A stretch of DNA of 64,000 nucleotides, from NCBI GenBank assembly GCA_963677215.1, contig OY781919.1, forward strand, positions 3,534,001-3,598,000, given 5' to 3'. This document shows positions 26,401 through 34,298 of this stretch, piece after piece; position 1 is the first letter of the stretch, and each line of letters opens with the position of its first letter. The notes under the pieces are model-generated. The model ran no database searches. It was not told where the DNA came from and saw only the letters and a list, made by a program, of their open reading frames with translations. A program made the translations under genes and the position numbers. This stretch comes from G963676795 sp963677215 (GTDB lineage Bacteria > Desulfobacterota > Desulfuromonadia > Desulfuromonadales > Geopsychrobacteraceae).

Positions 26401-27119
26401 TAAAGTGTTCCGGCTTCGGAGCCGGGCATGGTGGTCTGCAACTGACCGAGGATTGCCAGCTGTTCCTGCAGAGGAATGTTGTTGGCAGCAGCAACGGCAC
26501 CGATGTTTTTGATCGCATCGGCCATCTGGGTTCCGTTGGTCTTGAACGATGCCACGGTTTGGGCCATGGCTCCTGAAAAGGCGGTGGCCCATTCCATGTC
26601 GGTCATATCCGCCATGATGGGTTTGAATATGCCGTAAGCCGTGGTGAAGGTTCCGACCATCTCCTGTGTGGTCGCTTTGGTGGCTTTGGCTGTGAGACCG
26701 GCCATATTGGTGAAGACACCGACCGCCTCATCACTGAGATTGGAAAGAGCCGATTTCACATCGTAGGTGGCCGTAATGAAGGCCGCCTTGTTGGCTCCCG
26801 ACCACTGGTTGGTGAAGGATTCTGCGGCATCTTCAATGGCACCAAGGTCCTTGACACCAAGCGAAGCCAATTCCCCGAGGGCTTTCTGGGTGGCGGCGGT
26901 GGATGCGACCAAGGCAACGGGCGCGGCCATGAGCGCAAGACCGGCACCAACCATCATGGTGCCTTTCTGGATACGATCCAGATTTCTGGTCATGCGTTCA
27001 CTGGCGGCCGCGACGGTTCCGTCAAGGCTTGTCATCGAACTTTCAATGCGCTGGGCGTTCTGTGAGAACGCATCCTTCATCGATACGACAATACCCAGTC
27101 CAAGGTCGTTATTCATCAT
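23451..27119 (-). CDS. tail tape measure protein
   Basis: The 1222-residue protein opens with a helical region typical of TP901-type tape measures (MKDAFSQNAQRIESSMTSLDG), then the core domain (FTNQWSGANKAAFITATYDVKSALSNLSDEAVGVF, about residues 95-130). Long hydrophobic stretches near 390-470 (ALGAVLVVAGAVTSAVGLVG) can act as membrane-active segments on injection. It spans the tube and sets tail length. The start overlaps the stop of the frameshifted chaperone (ATGATG). Near its 3' end it carries promoter copy C. Confidence 0.93.
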   Translation of the reverse strand: MMNNDLGLGIVVSMKDAFSQNAQRIESSMTSLDGTVAAASERMTRNLDRIQKGTMMVGAGLALMAAPVALVASTAATQKALGELASLGVKDLGAIEDAAESFTNQWSGANKAAFITATYDVKSALSNLSDEAVGVFTNMAGLTAKATKATTQEMVGTFTTAYGIFKPIMADMTDMEWATAFSGAMAQTVASFKTNGTQMADAIKNIGAVAAANNIPLQEQLAILGQLQTTMPGSEAGTLYKAFIMKAAEAGDQLGLSFTDTTGRLKGVIPILQEIKQQFPDMSQAAAQVKLKKAFGSDEAVKFLLQMSAGMESLEGNIKSVGAAMKTGTAVTNQMASAMNQDIGARFGLIRQQMANLTEILGRTLLPVVTPVMNGISRFILFLQKLAKSMPGVTRVVLTLSMALGAVLVVAGAVTSAVGLVGLMLPAIKAGFIAISAAAAGVGSAIATYFLPVTAAIAGVVLAVYLLKRAWETNFGGIRDIVLGTWNKIKLVFEGVKTLISSLSGSTGQMSAELANRLKSAGLLGFVVTVFKVYYRVREYLSGLWEAFSHAFGRIRAILEPAVKGMISAYATLYKAIFSVVEIFGVSANSVDGSAWRQFGSVVGTVAGVLLQGLAYALRIVVWNITMVVKALAVVVRSVVWVGKVIVGSLIYATKFIYKFLLPVRLIAQAFVAAGKIIYSVWQILTGDVSLLDGLKAIGGAVFDFLATPFRWARDVISGVWNFITSVFDGTVRFFVAAGERIVSVFMNLPIVSTLRNLFATVKSFFSGDMTFFEAGKKMLVTLGEGIWSAVTYPFRMLKNALGKLRSLLPFSDAKEGPLSTLTASGKALLTTLADGMLSTLALPAKVFSFAARGVLSALSGVWNGLKSAGQTAMNLLAAPFRTAGNLWGSLVDGAGSMVSKAGGLIKGALSNLIPELSLPDSWSGVWNKLSAGATAVKQTFTSTFSGLKNIIGSGISAVAEKGTALWSQVKSGVGGVIQSVKQKASGLLSGAWTGIKSLLSSSSAPEAKAAPKLQTASAKPAVVQQSAGRFALIPSLDKKLIPTVFSAVLMLSPVMASAMPVVNAGPAGAADITPKIPVSKPYQFPDAIAAPSLPPVTIAGQIAPSMGMIPALSIPADVRASVDTVGTGILQEVNASSVMQPELHPPEKLAAARTNSFVSPPAGQQEGPDVASLLEALLNKLDALSERPVEVSVSTHIDGRQVAEAVYKDLRERKIRNYETL
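23878..23908 (-). promoter_or_regulatory. CCGAC-N15-CCGGTAAGTAA promoter, copy C (inside tape measure gene)
   Basis: CCGAC is at 23904-23908 and CCGGTAAGTAA at 23878-23888, with a 15-nt spacer. The element is within codons of the tape measure protein (encoding A-D-I-T-P-K-I-P-V-S-K). It is 427 bp before the stop, 435 nt upstream of the next start (23442), and would boost the hub genes. Confidence 0.7.
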
Positions 27120-27936
27120 CGCTTATCCATTTGCTCCCGTTCAAAATCAATCTGCCGCTCTAAGGCTTCCACAAACTGCTGTCGAAGCCTGAGCGGCAGT
27201 GATCGGATTTCCTGATAACTCCAGTGGAGCCCGCCATAGGCGAGAAAGAAGCTGTCGCTTACAAGCGAACTCCTGGAAATAAAAAAGCCGGTTCGGCCTC
27301 GAGACGTGTTCTGATCCGGGTGCCGCAGCCATCGCAGTCGACTTCGACCGTTGTATCGATACCGGCATCCACCCGGGCCATTTCCTGTCGCAGGGCACTG
27401 CGGTCGCGCATGGGCATTTCAGCGAGGGATTTCTTGCTGGGTGCCTTTCCGTCAATCTCGATGAGTCGAATCATCATGGCTGAAGAAATATTCGGCTCAC
27501 GCAATGCGGCCAGCCGCTTTTCCTTATGGCCGTCAAGCAGGCCGAAACGGACCGTTTTCTTGGAACCGGGCAGCTTGAATTCGAACTCACGTTCCTCGGT
27601 GTAAGGAGTTACCTTGAGATCCTCCAGATTGACCGTTACATAGTTGGTCATGCGACACGAGGCATTGGGGCACGTCAGCTCCAGCTCAACCTCGTCTCCG
27701 AGGGAAATCTGGCGCAGCTTCACCAATGCAAAAAGGCGGTCGCCCGAGAGCAGATCGAGAATATCGTTCACTGCTGGCTTTTCATTCTCGCCAAGCCGGA
27801 CGGTACAGTTTCTGAGCACCTGATTGATCGCCTCTCCATTGCGGATCAGACGCTGATTGGTCAGGAGCTCTTCTTCGGCACCGGTCATCTCTTTCAGTTC
27901 GATCTCGATGCCACTGGGTAATTCATAGATATACAT
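27116..27936 (-). CDS. tail assembly chaperone, -1 frameshift product (GT-like)
   Basis: Slippage at T TTT TTA (27286-27280) moves ribosomes from the 225-residue chaperone frame into the -1 frame. That frame stays open for 54 more codons and ends at a TGA (27116-27118) overlapping the tape measure start. The long form is 273 residues. The added segment (DSFFLAYGGLHWSYQEIRSL, then a basic helix) resembles short tail proteins encoded before tape measures. This frame has no usable start of its own. The arrangement mirrors lambda G/GT and P2 E/E'. Confidence 0.82.
27259..27936 (-). CDS. tail assembly chaperone (unshifted form)
   Basis: The product is 225 residues. The N-terminus (YELPSGIEIELKEMTGAEEELL) resembles phage tail chaperone/gp26-like proteins. 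Two Cys pairs occur, CPNASC near 105 and CDGCG near 205, suggesting a small zinc site. The gene sits in the canonical position between tube and tape measure. It ends at TAA (27259) just past a slippery heptamer, so it is the abundant short form. Confidence 0.85.
   Translation of the reverse strand: MYIYELPSGIEIELKEMTGAEEELLTNQRLIRNGEAINQVLRNCTVRLGENEKPAVNDILDLLSGDRLFALVKLRQISLGDEVELELTCPNASCRMTNYVTVNLEDLKVTPYTEEREFEFKLPGSKKTVRFGLLDGHKEKRLAALREPNISSAMMIRLIEIDGKAPSKKSLAEMPMRDRSALRQEMARVDAGIDTTVEVDCDGCGTRIRTRLEAEPAFLFPGVRL
27280..27286 (-). promoter_or_regulatory. programmed -1 ribosomal frameshift site T TTT TTA
   Basis: The zero frame reads GCT TTT TTA, an exact X XXY YYZ heptamer. The -1 frame continues through the tape measure start, whereas the zero frame ends 18 nt further on. 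A TTT CCA GGA stretch follows; GGAG there could act as an internal Shine-Dalgarno. No strong pseudoknot is obvious by eye. Confidence 0.82.
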
Positions 27937-27954
27937 TGCTTCACTCCTTGTTTA

Positions 27955-28416
27955 TCAGGTCCAGTACTGGTAGCAGATGGTCAGTTTCTCGATGGTGTTT
28001 TCAGTATTGCCGCCTTCGAGCTCGTCGTATTCCAAGGTCTTGATCCATGCGCCATGCAGCGTCCAGCGTCTGGTCTCATTACCGCTGCGGTCATAGCGCA
28101 CCACATCGATGTCCTTCAGATAATCGGCGGGCAGTCCGCCGGTCACGGCATTGACATCGACCTGCTTTTTCACCCATTCCCGGGCCGCCTCGTCAGAGCC
28201 GTTCTGAAGGATTCCTTTTTCGAGGGTGATGTCCTCAAACTTCACGCGTCCGGCCACCTTCTGGTCGAACATGGACCCCGCAGGTGCAAAGGCCACTTCC
28301 TCGAATTCCGTTTTCGGCTCCTGTCCCTTGTGAAACAGGGCCACGTCAAAGCCGTTCACCTCGATGGCAAACTGCCAGTTCTGGTAAAGGCTCTTGGGCA
28401 TATTTCCACTTCTCAT
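27955..28416 (-). CDS. tail tube protein
   Basis: The 153-residue protein matches the T4 gp19-like/Hcp-type tube family: LYQNWQFAIEVNGFDVALFHKG, DQKVAGRVKFEDITLEKGI, then GNETRRWTLHGAWIKTLEYDEL and ENTIEKLTICYQ. It polymerises into the inner tube enclosed by the sheath encoded just upstream. A GGAG site precedes the ATG. Confidence 0.93.
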   Translation of the reverse strand: MRSGNMPKSLYQNWQFAIEVNGFDVALFHKGQEPKTEFEEVAFAPAGSMFDQKVAGRVKFEDITLEKGILQNGSDEAAREWVKKQVDVNAVTGGLPADYLKDIDVVRYDRSGNETRRWTLHGAWIKTLEYDELEGGNTENTIEKLTICYQYWT

Positions 28417-28431
28417 GGTTCTATCTCCTGA

Positions 28432-29961
28432 TTAAATGATTTCACTGAAGTCCGCGCCGGTGCCGGTCAGGATGAAATTCAGTTCGATGAATTCCGCTGT
28501 CTTGGTCGGCTTGACGAACACCCGGGCAATCATTTCATTGCGATCGATAACCGCCGGAGTGTTGGTTTCCTCATCACACTGGAAGGCGTAGTCATAGAGA
28601 CCGCCTTTCTCCTTGATGTCCTGCAGGAAGGGATTGATCAGACGGCCGAGCGCCCGCCATGTCTGGGGATTGTTCGGCTCGAACACCACAAAACGGGATG
28701 ACTCGGAGATGGCTTCCTCCATATACATCATCAGGCGACGGACATTGATGCGGTCCACCGCTGAAGGCTGACTCTGGAGTGTTTTCTGGCCCCAGATATT
28801 GATGCCAGTGTCCGGGAAAACGGCGATGACATTGACCCCTTCGGGATAGAGCACATCGCGTTCGCCACGGCTGGTCTTGTAGGCGACCGACACCGCGTTG
28901 AAAATGCGGCCACGGTCGATTCCGGCCGGAGCCCACCAGACATAGGTCTTCTGGTCGCTTCGGGCACAGCACCCGGCTACAGCGCCACAGGGAGGTATGT
29001 ATTTCTTGCGGGCGGTGATGGGATCGCTGATCTCCAGCCACGGATAATAGAGAGCCGCGTAAGACGAGTTGAATGCCGCGTGGGTGTAGGTTCCCTGACC
29101 CTTTCTGAAGTCAACGACCTCCAACGGCTCAAGCATGAACGGCGTGTCGGCGATGAAGAGCAGATCCTTGCGGTTTTCCGCATAGGTGATTCCGGCATTG
29201 ATGACCGGAACGGTTGTGACGCCGGGAACCATGAGAAGATTCAGGGCGTCGATCTCATCGAAGGCATAGAGTCCGGTATGCTGAGACGGATCACCGATAT
29301 AATCCGAATCGGTCACACCGGTGAGGCCATTGTCGCCACCGATAAGCTGATAGGTGCCTGCAACGGGCCTGTCCTCGGCAGTTCCAGTACTCGGAGAAAG
29401 GTCACTGACAGTGATGTAATCGGAAACCTCATTGATCATGAGCTCGACATGATTGGCCGACGTCTCATCCATGGAGAGGTCTTTGAACACCTCGACGATA
29501 TTGTCCTTGTATTTGACAATGAGATTGAAGGCGTTTGCCGGGTCCTGTGAACCATCCTCGATCGTCACGGAAATACGGTCGCCCCATGTTCCGGGGTTGG
29601 CCGCATTGACCTGAAGCGCCGGTGCCGGTGTCGCGTTGCGATCGGCAATGGTCATGTTGGAATTCAAAGCCGTCAGCGTGCTCTTGTCGGTGATATCGGT
29701 GTAGTGGGCAACGCGGCAGACATAGAGAATCGAACCGCCATTGTCGAAAAAGGCTCTGGCCGCATAAGCCAGGTATCCTTCATTGATATAGGAGCCGAAT
29801 TTATTGATGAACTGCTCCCAGCTTGTTACCAGCACCGGTTTGTTGATCGGGCCTTTTTCGGTGATACCCACCATGGCAGCAGCCGAGGTGGAAATCTGCT
29901 TTACATAAAAACTGAAGTCGGTTTCCCGGGTGTAAATGCCGGGCGATAAATAGGCAGGCAT
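28432..29961 (-). CDS. tail sheath protein
   Basis: The 509-residue protein is a contractile sheath subunit: N-terminal SPGIYTRETDFS, central LMVPGVTTVPVINAGI, and the highly conserved C-terminal YPEGVNVIAVFPDTGINIWGQKTL, INVRRLMMYMEEAISESSRF and NDP-like NNPQTWRALGRLINPFL. It contracts to drive the tube. It is followed by the tube gene at the usual spacing. Confidence 0.96.
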   Translation of the reverse strand: MPAYLSPGIYTRETDFSFYVKQISTSAAAMVGITEKGPINKPVLVTSWEQFINKFGSYINEGYLAYAARAFFDNGGSILYVCRVAHYTDITDKSTLTALNSNMTIADRNATPAPALQVNAANPGTWGDRISVTIEDGSQDPANAFNLIVKYKDNIVEVFKDLSMDETSANHVELMINEVSDYITVSDLSPSTGTAEDRPVAGTYQLIGGDNGLTGVTDSDYIGDPSQHTGLYAFDEIDALNLLMVPGVTTVPVINAGITYAENRKDLLFIADTPFMLEPLEVVDFRKGQGTYTHAAFNSSYAALYYPWLEISDPITARKKYIPPCGAVAGCCARSDQKTYVWWAPAGIDRGRIFNAVSVAYKTSRGERDVLYPEGVNVIAVFPDTGINIWGQKTLQSQPSAVDRINVRRLMMYMEEAISESSRFVVFEPNNPQTWRALGRLINPFLQDIKEKGGLYDYAFQCDEETNTPAVIDRNEMIARVFVKPTKTAEFIELNFILTGTGADFSEII

Positions 29962-29963
29962 CG

Positions 29964-30203
29964 TTATTTCCTCCGTTTCGTTGTTTTGGGTTCGGTGGTT
30001 TCAGCCGTCTCATCTGAAACGGAGGGCTTTTTCTCTTCCGGTTTTGAAAGGCCCACCAAGTCGCGTTTTTCAGCAAGCGTGATTTCTGGTGAGATATCCT
30101 TTTGCGGAATCGAGGTGCGCTCACGCGGGCCGAGATGCAATGTTCTGTCTCCGGCCAGATTGAAAGTGAGCGGTTGAAACTGAAGGTTTCTGATTTCAAT
30201 CAC
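29964..30203 (-). CDS. small tail protein upstream of sheath
   Basis: The 79-residue protein starts at GTG (30203) after AAGGAG, overlapping the previous stop. Its beta-type N-terminal half (LAGDRTLHLGPRERTSIPQK) and Lys-rich tail recall small neck-region proteins in the same position in other myophages. A similar sequence style occurs in the 117-residue protein at 32107 (PDAGLKLFPGE). No firm family. Confidence 0.7.
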   Translation of the reverse strand: MIEIRNLQFQPLTFNLAGDRTLHLGPRERTSIPQKDISPEITLAEKRDLVGLSKPEEKKPSVSDETAETTEPKTTKRRK

Positions 30204-30763
30204 TGTTCATCTCCTTTGGGTTCATAGGTTCGTTCTTCATTCACGCTGCCGTGAAACTGGAAAGTTCGGTCCTTGATCAGATGGCCGTTTTTGATTTCGC
30301 CATCGTAAACAGGACAATCTTCAATGCGGATGCGTCCGGAGCTTTGCTTCAGATTGGAAAGGTTGACCCGGTTCAGGCCGCCCAGCGGAGCGATCTCCGT
30401 AAGGTTGAGCTGGCCCTGATCCGTGATGGTCAAAACGGGATTGCGCTGGACAAAGCGGGAGGCCGACTCCTGAAATTCAAGGAGCTCGACCTCACGGTCC
30501 ACCGTCACGATCAAGTCAAAGTCGAGATGATAGAGACGCGGAAAAGAACACTCCTCGAATGACAGAGCGTCCACGTCCTTTTCGATCAGGCGACTTTGGC
30601 TGCGGCGCAGTTTGTTTTCGCTGACTCGCGGACCCTGCAGAATGACGCTGGGTGTGCGCTGAACTTCAAAAACATCATCAGGCAAAACCAGCACGGCATC
30701 GGGATGGATGTCGGCTTTGACCTGCCTGATCAGTGTTTCTGTAACGGTTCGTATTGTGCTCAC
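30200..30763 (-). CDS. tail completion/terminator protein
   Basis: The 187-residue product starts at GTG 30763 (GGAGG upstream). The N-terminal VTETLIRQVKADIHPDAVLVLPDDVFEVQRTPSVILQGPRV and the acidic middle fit phage tail terminator proteins that cap tube and sheath before head joining. It is the first gene behind promoter copy D. Confidence 0.72.
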   Translation of the reverse strand: MSTIRTVTETLIRQVKADIHPDAVLVLPDDVFEVQRTPSVILQGPRVSENKLRRSQSRLIEKDVDALSFEECSFPRLYHLDFDLIVTVDREVELLEFQESASRFVQRNPVLTITDQGQLNLTEIAPLGGLNRVNLSNLKQSSGRIRIEDCPVYDGEIKNGHLIKDRTFQFHGSVNEERTYEPKGDEQ

Positions 30764-30789
30764 GGTAGCCTCCGGTTGTTTCTGCCAGA

Positions 30790-30820
30790 TTACTTACCGG
30801 AACGCTTAAGGATGTGTCGG
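30790..30820 (-). promoter_or_regulatory. CCGAC-N15-CCGGTAAGTAA promoter, copy D
   Basis: CCGAC is at 30816-30820 and CCGGTAAGTAA at 30790-30800, with a 15-nt spacer. Only 26 nt separate it from the GTG at 30763, so the leader must be very short. It would drive tail terminator, sheath, tube, chaperone and tape measure. Its upstream box touches the stop of the preceding gene (30822). Confidence 0.8.
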
Positions 30821-30821
30821 A

Positions 30822-31307
30822 TCAGAGAATGCCTTTCAGGGCTGCTCGATAATTTTGCTCAATCTCTTTGCGGTATTTATGCATGACTGGGTGAAGAAAA
30901 GGTCTGGCCGGGATGATGATGGTCGCCCCGTTCGGATGGTTGATGGTGGCTCCGTATTCCATGACATCGCCGATATTCACCATGCTTTCACCGTCCTTGT
31001 TGACGGTTCCACGGAGCAGACCGACAAAAGCCTTGTCCGCCATGATCTTCTGGGTGATGGAATTGATCAGAAATCCGGTGTCGATAAGCGCCTTGCTGGA
31101 GCCTTTACGTTCAATGGTGCTGTCGGCCAGCTTGGCAAAAGCCTGTCCGCCGGGAGCCTGATTGCGGATGCCGCGTTGAATCTCCCGGACAAGAAACAGG
31201 GCATTGCGGATGGTTGCCTGTTGCAGGGCCATGGCGATCCGGGGACCAAGGGTGCCGTTCAGTTTGGCTTTGGCCTTGTTCCAGTCACCGGTCCGTTTAA
31301 TGCCCAT
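30822..31307 (-). CDS. virion morphogenesis / head-tail joining protein (HK97 gp10/Mu gpG type)
   Basis: The 161-residue protein has the IRNQAPGGQAFAKLADSTIERKGSSKALIDTGFLINSITQKI block, followed by EYGATINHPNGATIIIPARPFLHP, the classic Leu-X-Asp-Thr-Gly and Pro-Ala-Arg-Pro-Phe signatures of phage virion morphogenesis (tail completion) proteins. It overlaps the preceding gene. The function is structural. Confidence 0.9.
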   Translation of the reverse strand: MGIKRTGDWNKAKAKLNGTLGPRIAMALQQATIRNALFLVREIQRGIRNQAPGGQAFAKLADSTIERKGSSKALIDTGFLINSITQKIMADKAFVGLLRGTVNKDGESMVNIGDVMEYGATINHPNGATIIIPARPFLHPVMHKYRKEIEQNYRAALKGIL

Positions 31308-31656
31308 GGATCTTCACCAGCTTGATGGATTGGTGGGTAATGACTCCAAAGAAGTGTTCTTCTTCAAGTGTCTGTATTCTGTATGTGACGGTCTCTATCT
31401 GGAGCCTGTCTTCCGGGAGCACGTCGGCTTCCGGCAGAACGGAGATAGTGGCGTCGATTTTTCCGGCGAGGTCTTCCGGCGGTGTGTGAACTATTTCCAC
31501 GGGAATCGAGCCGATTGCGCTGTATTCCTGATCGTCGCTTCCATACAGATTTTCACCGGGAACAATGCGCAGCACTGTGGCCGAAATATCGGAAGCCACA
31601 ATCAGTTCTCTGACATCCTTCACAGCCTGTTCTTTTTCCTGATCTGTCAAAAGCAT
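31297..31656 (-). CDS. head closure / head-tail connector protein
   Basis: The 119-residue product is taken from an ATG at 31656 (AGAGGA upstream, overlapping the previous stop). It is beta-rich and small, and lies directly after a gp6-type connector gene and before a gp10-type gene, the standard place for a head closure protein. No distinctive motif was found, so the call is contextual. Confidence 0.68.
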   Translation of the reverse strand: MLLTDQEKEQAVKDVRELIVASDISATVLRIVPGENLYGSDDQEYSAIGSIPVEIVHTPPEDLAGKIDATISVLPEADVLPEDRLQIETVTYRIQTLEEEHFFGVITHQSIKLVKIHGH

Positions 31657-32120
31657 CAGCAATCCTCTTCAAGGCAGATTCCCTGTTCGTAAATCACTGG
31701 AGTAAGGCCGCCGGGAGTGATGATGTAGCCATCCTCGTTGACCTCGGTTCCCGGTTTCAAAGCGGCGAGCCTTTTGCGGTATTCATCCAGCAGATCCACT
31801 TCGAGCTTGGCCCAATGTTCAGGCTGCTTGGATTTGTCGACCCGTTTGTCGCCGCTGGAAAACGAAAAGGCATTGGCGGTGGCAGAGCGCATCACCTGAC
31901 AGGCATGTATCTGCCCGAGCAGCAGAAGCAGTTCCCTGAGTTCGCCGCTGATATCCGGCAGAATCTGCTCACCCTCGATGGTCAGCGTAATCTCCGCATC
32001 CCGGGACAGCTTAAAAACCGCCTTCCGGACGCATCTCTCCAGTGTGGAATCCACAAAGAGAGACGCATCCGGATCGGACAGGTCGATGCGCAGGTCGGCT
32101 ATGAGCTCAGGAAGCGTCAA
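31656..32120 (-). CDS. head-tail connector protein (gp6-like)
   Basis: The protein is 154 residues if started at TTG 32120, six nt after GGAGG inside the end of the previous gene; an earlier TTG is also possible. The helical sequence LIADLRIDLSDPDASLFVDSTLERCVRKAVFKL and later WAKLEVDLLDEYRKRLAALKPG matches adaptor proteins that bind beneath the portal. The C-terminus ends in a Cys-containing tail. Confidence 0.72.
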   Translation of the reverse strand: MTLPELIADLRIDLSDPDASLFVDSTLERCVRKAVFKLSRDAEITLTIEGEQILPDISGELRELLLLLGQIHACQVMRSATANAFSFSSGDKRVDKSKQPEHWAKLEVDLLDEYRKRLAALKPGTEVNEDGYIITPGGLTPVIYEQGICLEEDC

Positions 32121-32460
32121 CGTCAACCTCCGCAAGACGGTTCTTCAACGCGTCGATTACGGTTCTGCGTTTTTCACCTTCCATGTAGCCTTTGAGTTTG
32201 GCCGGATCGGCTTCCTCATTGACCTTGGAAATGGCATCCGTCGCATTGAGCTTGCTCAGATCATTATCCTGATCCTGCTTGCCCGGAGAGGACGGATTGT
32301 CTGCTTTCGCCTTATCAACCTGAATCACCACCCCGGTTTGCAGGCAGTGTTTGATCTGGTCGGTCTGTTCGGGGGCTGGCGCAACCTCTCCGGGAAACAA
32401 CTTAAGCCCGGCATCCGGGATGATGAGAATGCCGGGGCGGACATTTTTTATCGTCAACAT
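32107..32460 (-). CDS. small head-region protein
   Basis: The product is 117 residues from an ATG at 32460 (GGAGG upstream). The first ~45 residues (MLTIKNVRPGILIIPDAGLKLFPGE) form a short beta domain; the rest is charged and helical. It follows the capsid gene and precedes the connector, a common place for a small adaptor in this phage type. Function unknown. Confidence 0.7.
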   Translation of the reverse strand: MLTIKNVRPGILIIPDAGLKLFPGEVAPAPEQTDQIKHCLQTGVVIQVDKAKADNPSSPGKQDQDNDLSKLNATDAISKVNEEADPAKLKGYMEGEKRRTVIDALKNRLAEVDVDAS

Positions 32461-32476
32461 GATTCCTCCTTCGGCA

Positions 32477-33340
32477 TTAGATACCAAGTTTCACGCGGGC
32501 CAGAATGTCCGGGCGGGTAATGCCCTGACCGATTTCGGACCAGACCAGCCAACCGGTTTTGAAACGGGTCTTCTGGTCGATGGATTCGGCTTTGAGCTTT
32601 TCACGGACCGGCATTTTGCCCACTTCTTCATCCGGAATGATCAGGATTTCATCGAGGGGCATGGATGCCGTCAGCAGAATGCCGCCGGTGCCGTAGTTCT
32701 TGACCACGCCTTTCTGACGCAGCTCCAGCTTGGTCTGAGGATCGAGATCCCACCCACGCAGATCATTGAAACGGCGACCACGCATGACGATATACTTCAC
32801 CGACAACTCGAGGTCTTCGATGATGGAGATCGCCTCGTTGAGGGCTTCCTCTGTCAGCGTGTTTCCGGCCACTTCAACGGTATTGGCGGTCGGGACAGCT
32901 GCCGACAACACAGAGATGGTTCTGCGGTCCATCTCTTTTCGAATGGCATCCGAGGCGCTGGTCTGGATATCCATCAGAGTGCCAATGTTGCCGTTCTTGA
33001 GGACGGAGATGTCCACCATCGGATTGGAGTGGATACGGTTGGTCGGAAACTCGACTTCATCCTTGCCGATTTCCTGTTCCTGCGCTTCACCGTCCTTACT
33101 GATCCAGTGGGCTTTGACGGTCGGCTTTTTTTGATAAAGCGGACGTTCACCCTTGGGCAGCGTGTGTTTAGTCAGCAGCAGCGAGGAGATTTCCTTGCGC
33201 CGGATCTCCTGTTCGATCGGAGCGGCAATTGCAGCAGCCAACGCCTGCATCCCTTCCGGGGACTCAAGAGCTTCACTCATGAGCCTTGCCATGGTCTCCA
33301 TGTATTCCTGGCTGTGAATGTTCATTGGGTTGTTCTTCAT
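32477..33340 (-). CDS. major capsid protein (HK97-like fold)
   Basis: The 287-residue protein lies directly after scaffold and decoration genes. An N-terminal helix region is followed by beta-rich sequence (VEFPTNRIHSNPMVDISVL) and the A-domain-like segments AISIIEDLELSVKYIVMRGRRFNDLRGWD, GGILLTASMPLDEILIIPDEEVG and GWLVWSEIGQGITRPDILARVKL, the pattern of short HK97-fold capsid proteins without a delta domain. It assembles the procapsid with the scaffold encoded upstream. Confidence 0.88.
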   Translation of the reverse strand: MKNNPMNIHSQEYMETMARLMSEALESPEGMQALAAAIAAPIEQEIRRKEISSLLLTKHTLPKGERPLYQKKPTVKAHWISKDGEAQEQEIGKDEVEFPTNRIHSNPMVDISVLKNGNIGTLMDIQTSASDAIRKEMDRRTISVLSAAVPTANTVEVAGNTLTEEALNEAISIIEDLELSVKYIVMRGRRFNDLRGWDLDPQTKLELRQKGVVKNYGTGGILLTASMPLDEILIIPDEEVGKMPVREKLKAESIDQKTRFKTGWLVWSEIGQGITRPDILARVKLGI

Positions 33341-33357
33341 GTGTACAGCTCCTGTGG

Positions 33358-33723
33358 TTAAATAAGCAGTTTGAATTTCAAAACGCCGCTCTGGACGGAA
33401 ATGGCCTGAGCGATAACAAACTCGTCATTCCCGATGTTTCCGCCGGTCAATTTGCCGGTGGCCGATACTTTCAGGTCGTCCCCGGGATTGATCGTCCCTT
33501 CGAAGACATCCGTTTCGTACACACCGCCGTTGCAGTAGATGCCGGGCATTTCACCGCCTGCGTAATCCTTGATCAGGATGCCGAAAGAACGGACCTCCGG
33601 ATCGGTGTTGACTGAAAACAGATCGTTTCCCGCCAGACTCACCAAATGGCCGAGCTGGCCATCGCCCTGCATATAGCCGTCACCGTAAGCGAGGCCCCTG
33701 TGACATGGATTGATAAAAGACAT
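33358..33723 (-). CDS. capsid decoration / head stabilisation protein
   Basis: The 121-residue, Gly-rich beta protein (YMQGDGQLGHLVSLAGNDLFSV, GTINPGDDLKVSATGKLTGG) is encoded between scaffold and capsid genes. These features fit phage lambda gpD-like or Ig-like decoration proteins that stabilise expanded heads. Enzymatic motifs are absent. Confidence 0.72.
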   Translation of the reverse strand: MSFINPCHRGLAYGDGYMQGDGQLGHLVSLAGNDLFSVNTDPEVRSFGILIKDYAGGEMPGIYCNGGVYETDVFEGTINPGDDLKVSATGKLTGGNIGNDEFVIAQAISVQSGVLKFKLLI

Positions 33724-33737
33724 AGCTCTTCTCCTTG

Positions 33738-34298
33738 TTAGTTGATTTCCACGATTTCGTTCGATTCGTTACCGACACGGTTGTTGTAGGCAGCCATGAA
33801 GCCGCTGCGCAGGCGATCCTCGAGGGAGAGCTTGCGGTCATCCACGTCGTGCGGTCTCACCCCGGCGGAACTGCGCAAGGGTGTTTCGCTGGATGCTTTG
33901 GACTTCTGCTTTTCAGGCTCTTTTTCCGCTTCCGGCTGAGCCTTGGCATCCGCCTTGTGGCTTTTGGCCATCTTTTCATAGGCGGCCTCGGTGGCGGCAA
34001 AAGCGTCGTCAGACAGTTCCGCCAGACGCTTGAGTTCGGTGTCGCGGTCCTCGCCGAAATCCATGCCTTGCTTTTCGAGCTTTGAGATCAGCTTGTGAGC
34101 GCGGGCTTTCGAAGCGGCAGCCTTTTGTTCGGCCTCCAGCTCCTGAATACGTTTCTGAAGTTCGGCCACCTGAGCTTTCAGCTGGCGGTTTTCCTTTTCC
34201 AGCTCGCCTCCGGGAGCCGGATTGTCTTCCTGCCGTTCCTGTTTTTTCTTAGCGGCGTCGGCGGACGACTCATCTGGTTTCTTGGTTTTTTCGTCCAT
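33738..34298 (-). CDS. nested capsid scaffold protein (internal in-frame start)
   Basis: An in-frame ATG at 34298 (Met610 of the large protein) is preceded by AAAGGAG eight nt away. It would give a 186-residue protein: an acidic, charged N-terminus, then ELEKENRQLKAQVAELQKRI and following as coiled coil, and a short C-terminal capsid-binding helix (LEDRLRSGFMAAYN). Lambda C/Nu3 uses the same design of protease with nested scaffold. That this start is used is inferred from the ribosome site and the domain boundary. Confidence 0.75.
   Translation of the reverse strand: MDEKTKKPDESSADAAKKKQERQEDNPAPGGELEKENRQLKAQVAELQKRIQELEAEQKAAASKARAHKLISKLEKQGMDFGEDRDTELKRLAELSDDAFAATEAAYEKMAKSHKADAKAQPEAEKEPEKQKSKASSETPLRSSAGVRPHDVDDRKLSLEDRLRSGFMAAYNNRVGNESNEIVEIN

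Noticed and set aside
27147..27455. Separate 102-codon minus-strand gene over the frameshift region
   Set aside because: It is in the third frame, antagonistic to both chaperone frames, with no ribosome site. The -1 frame explains the region better.
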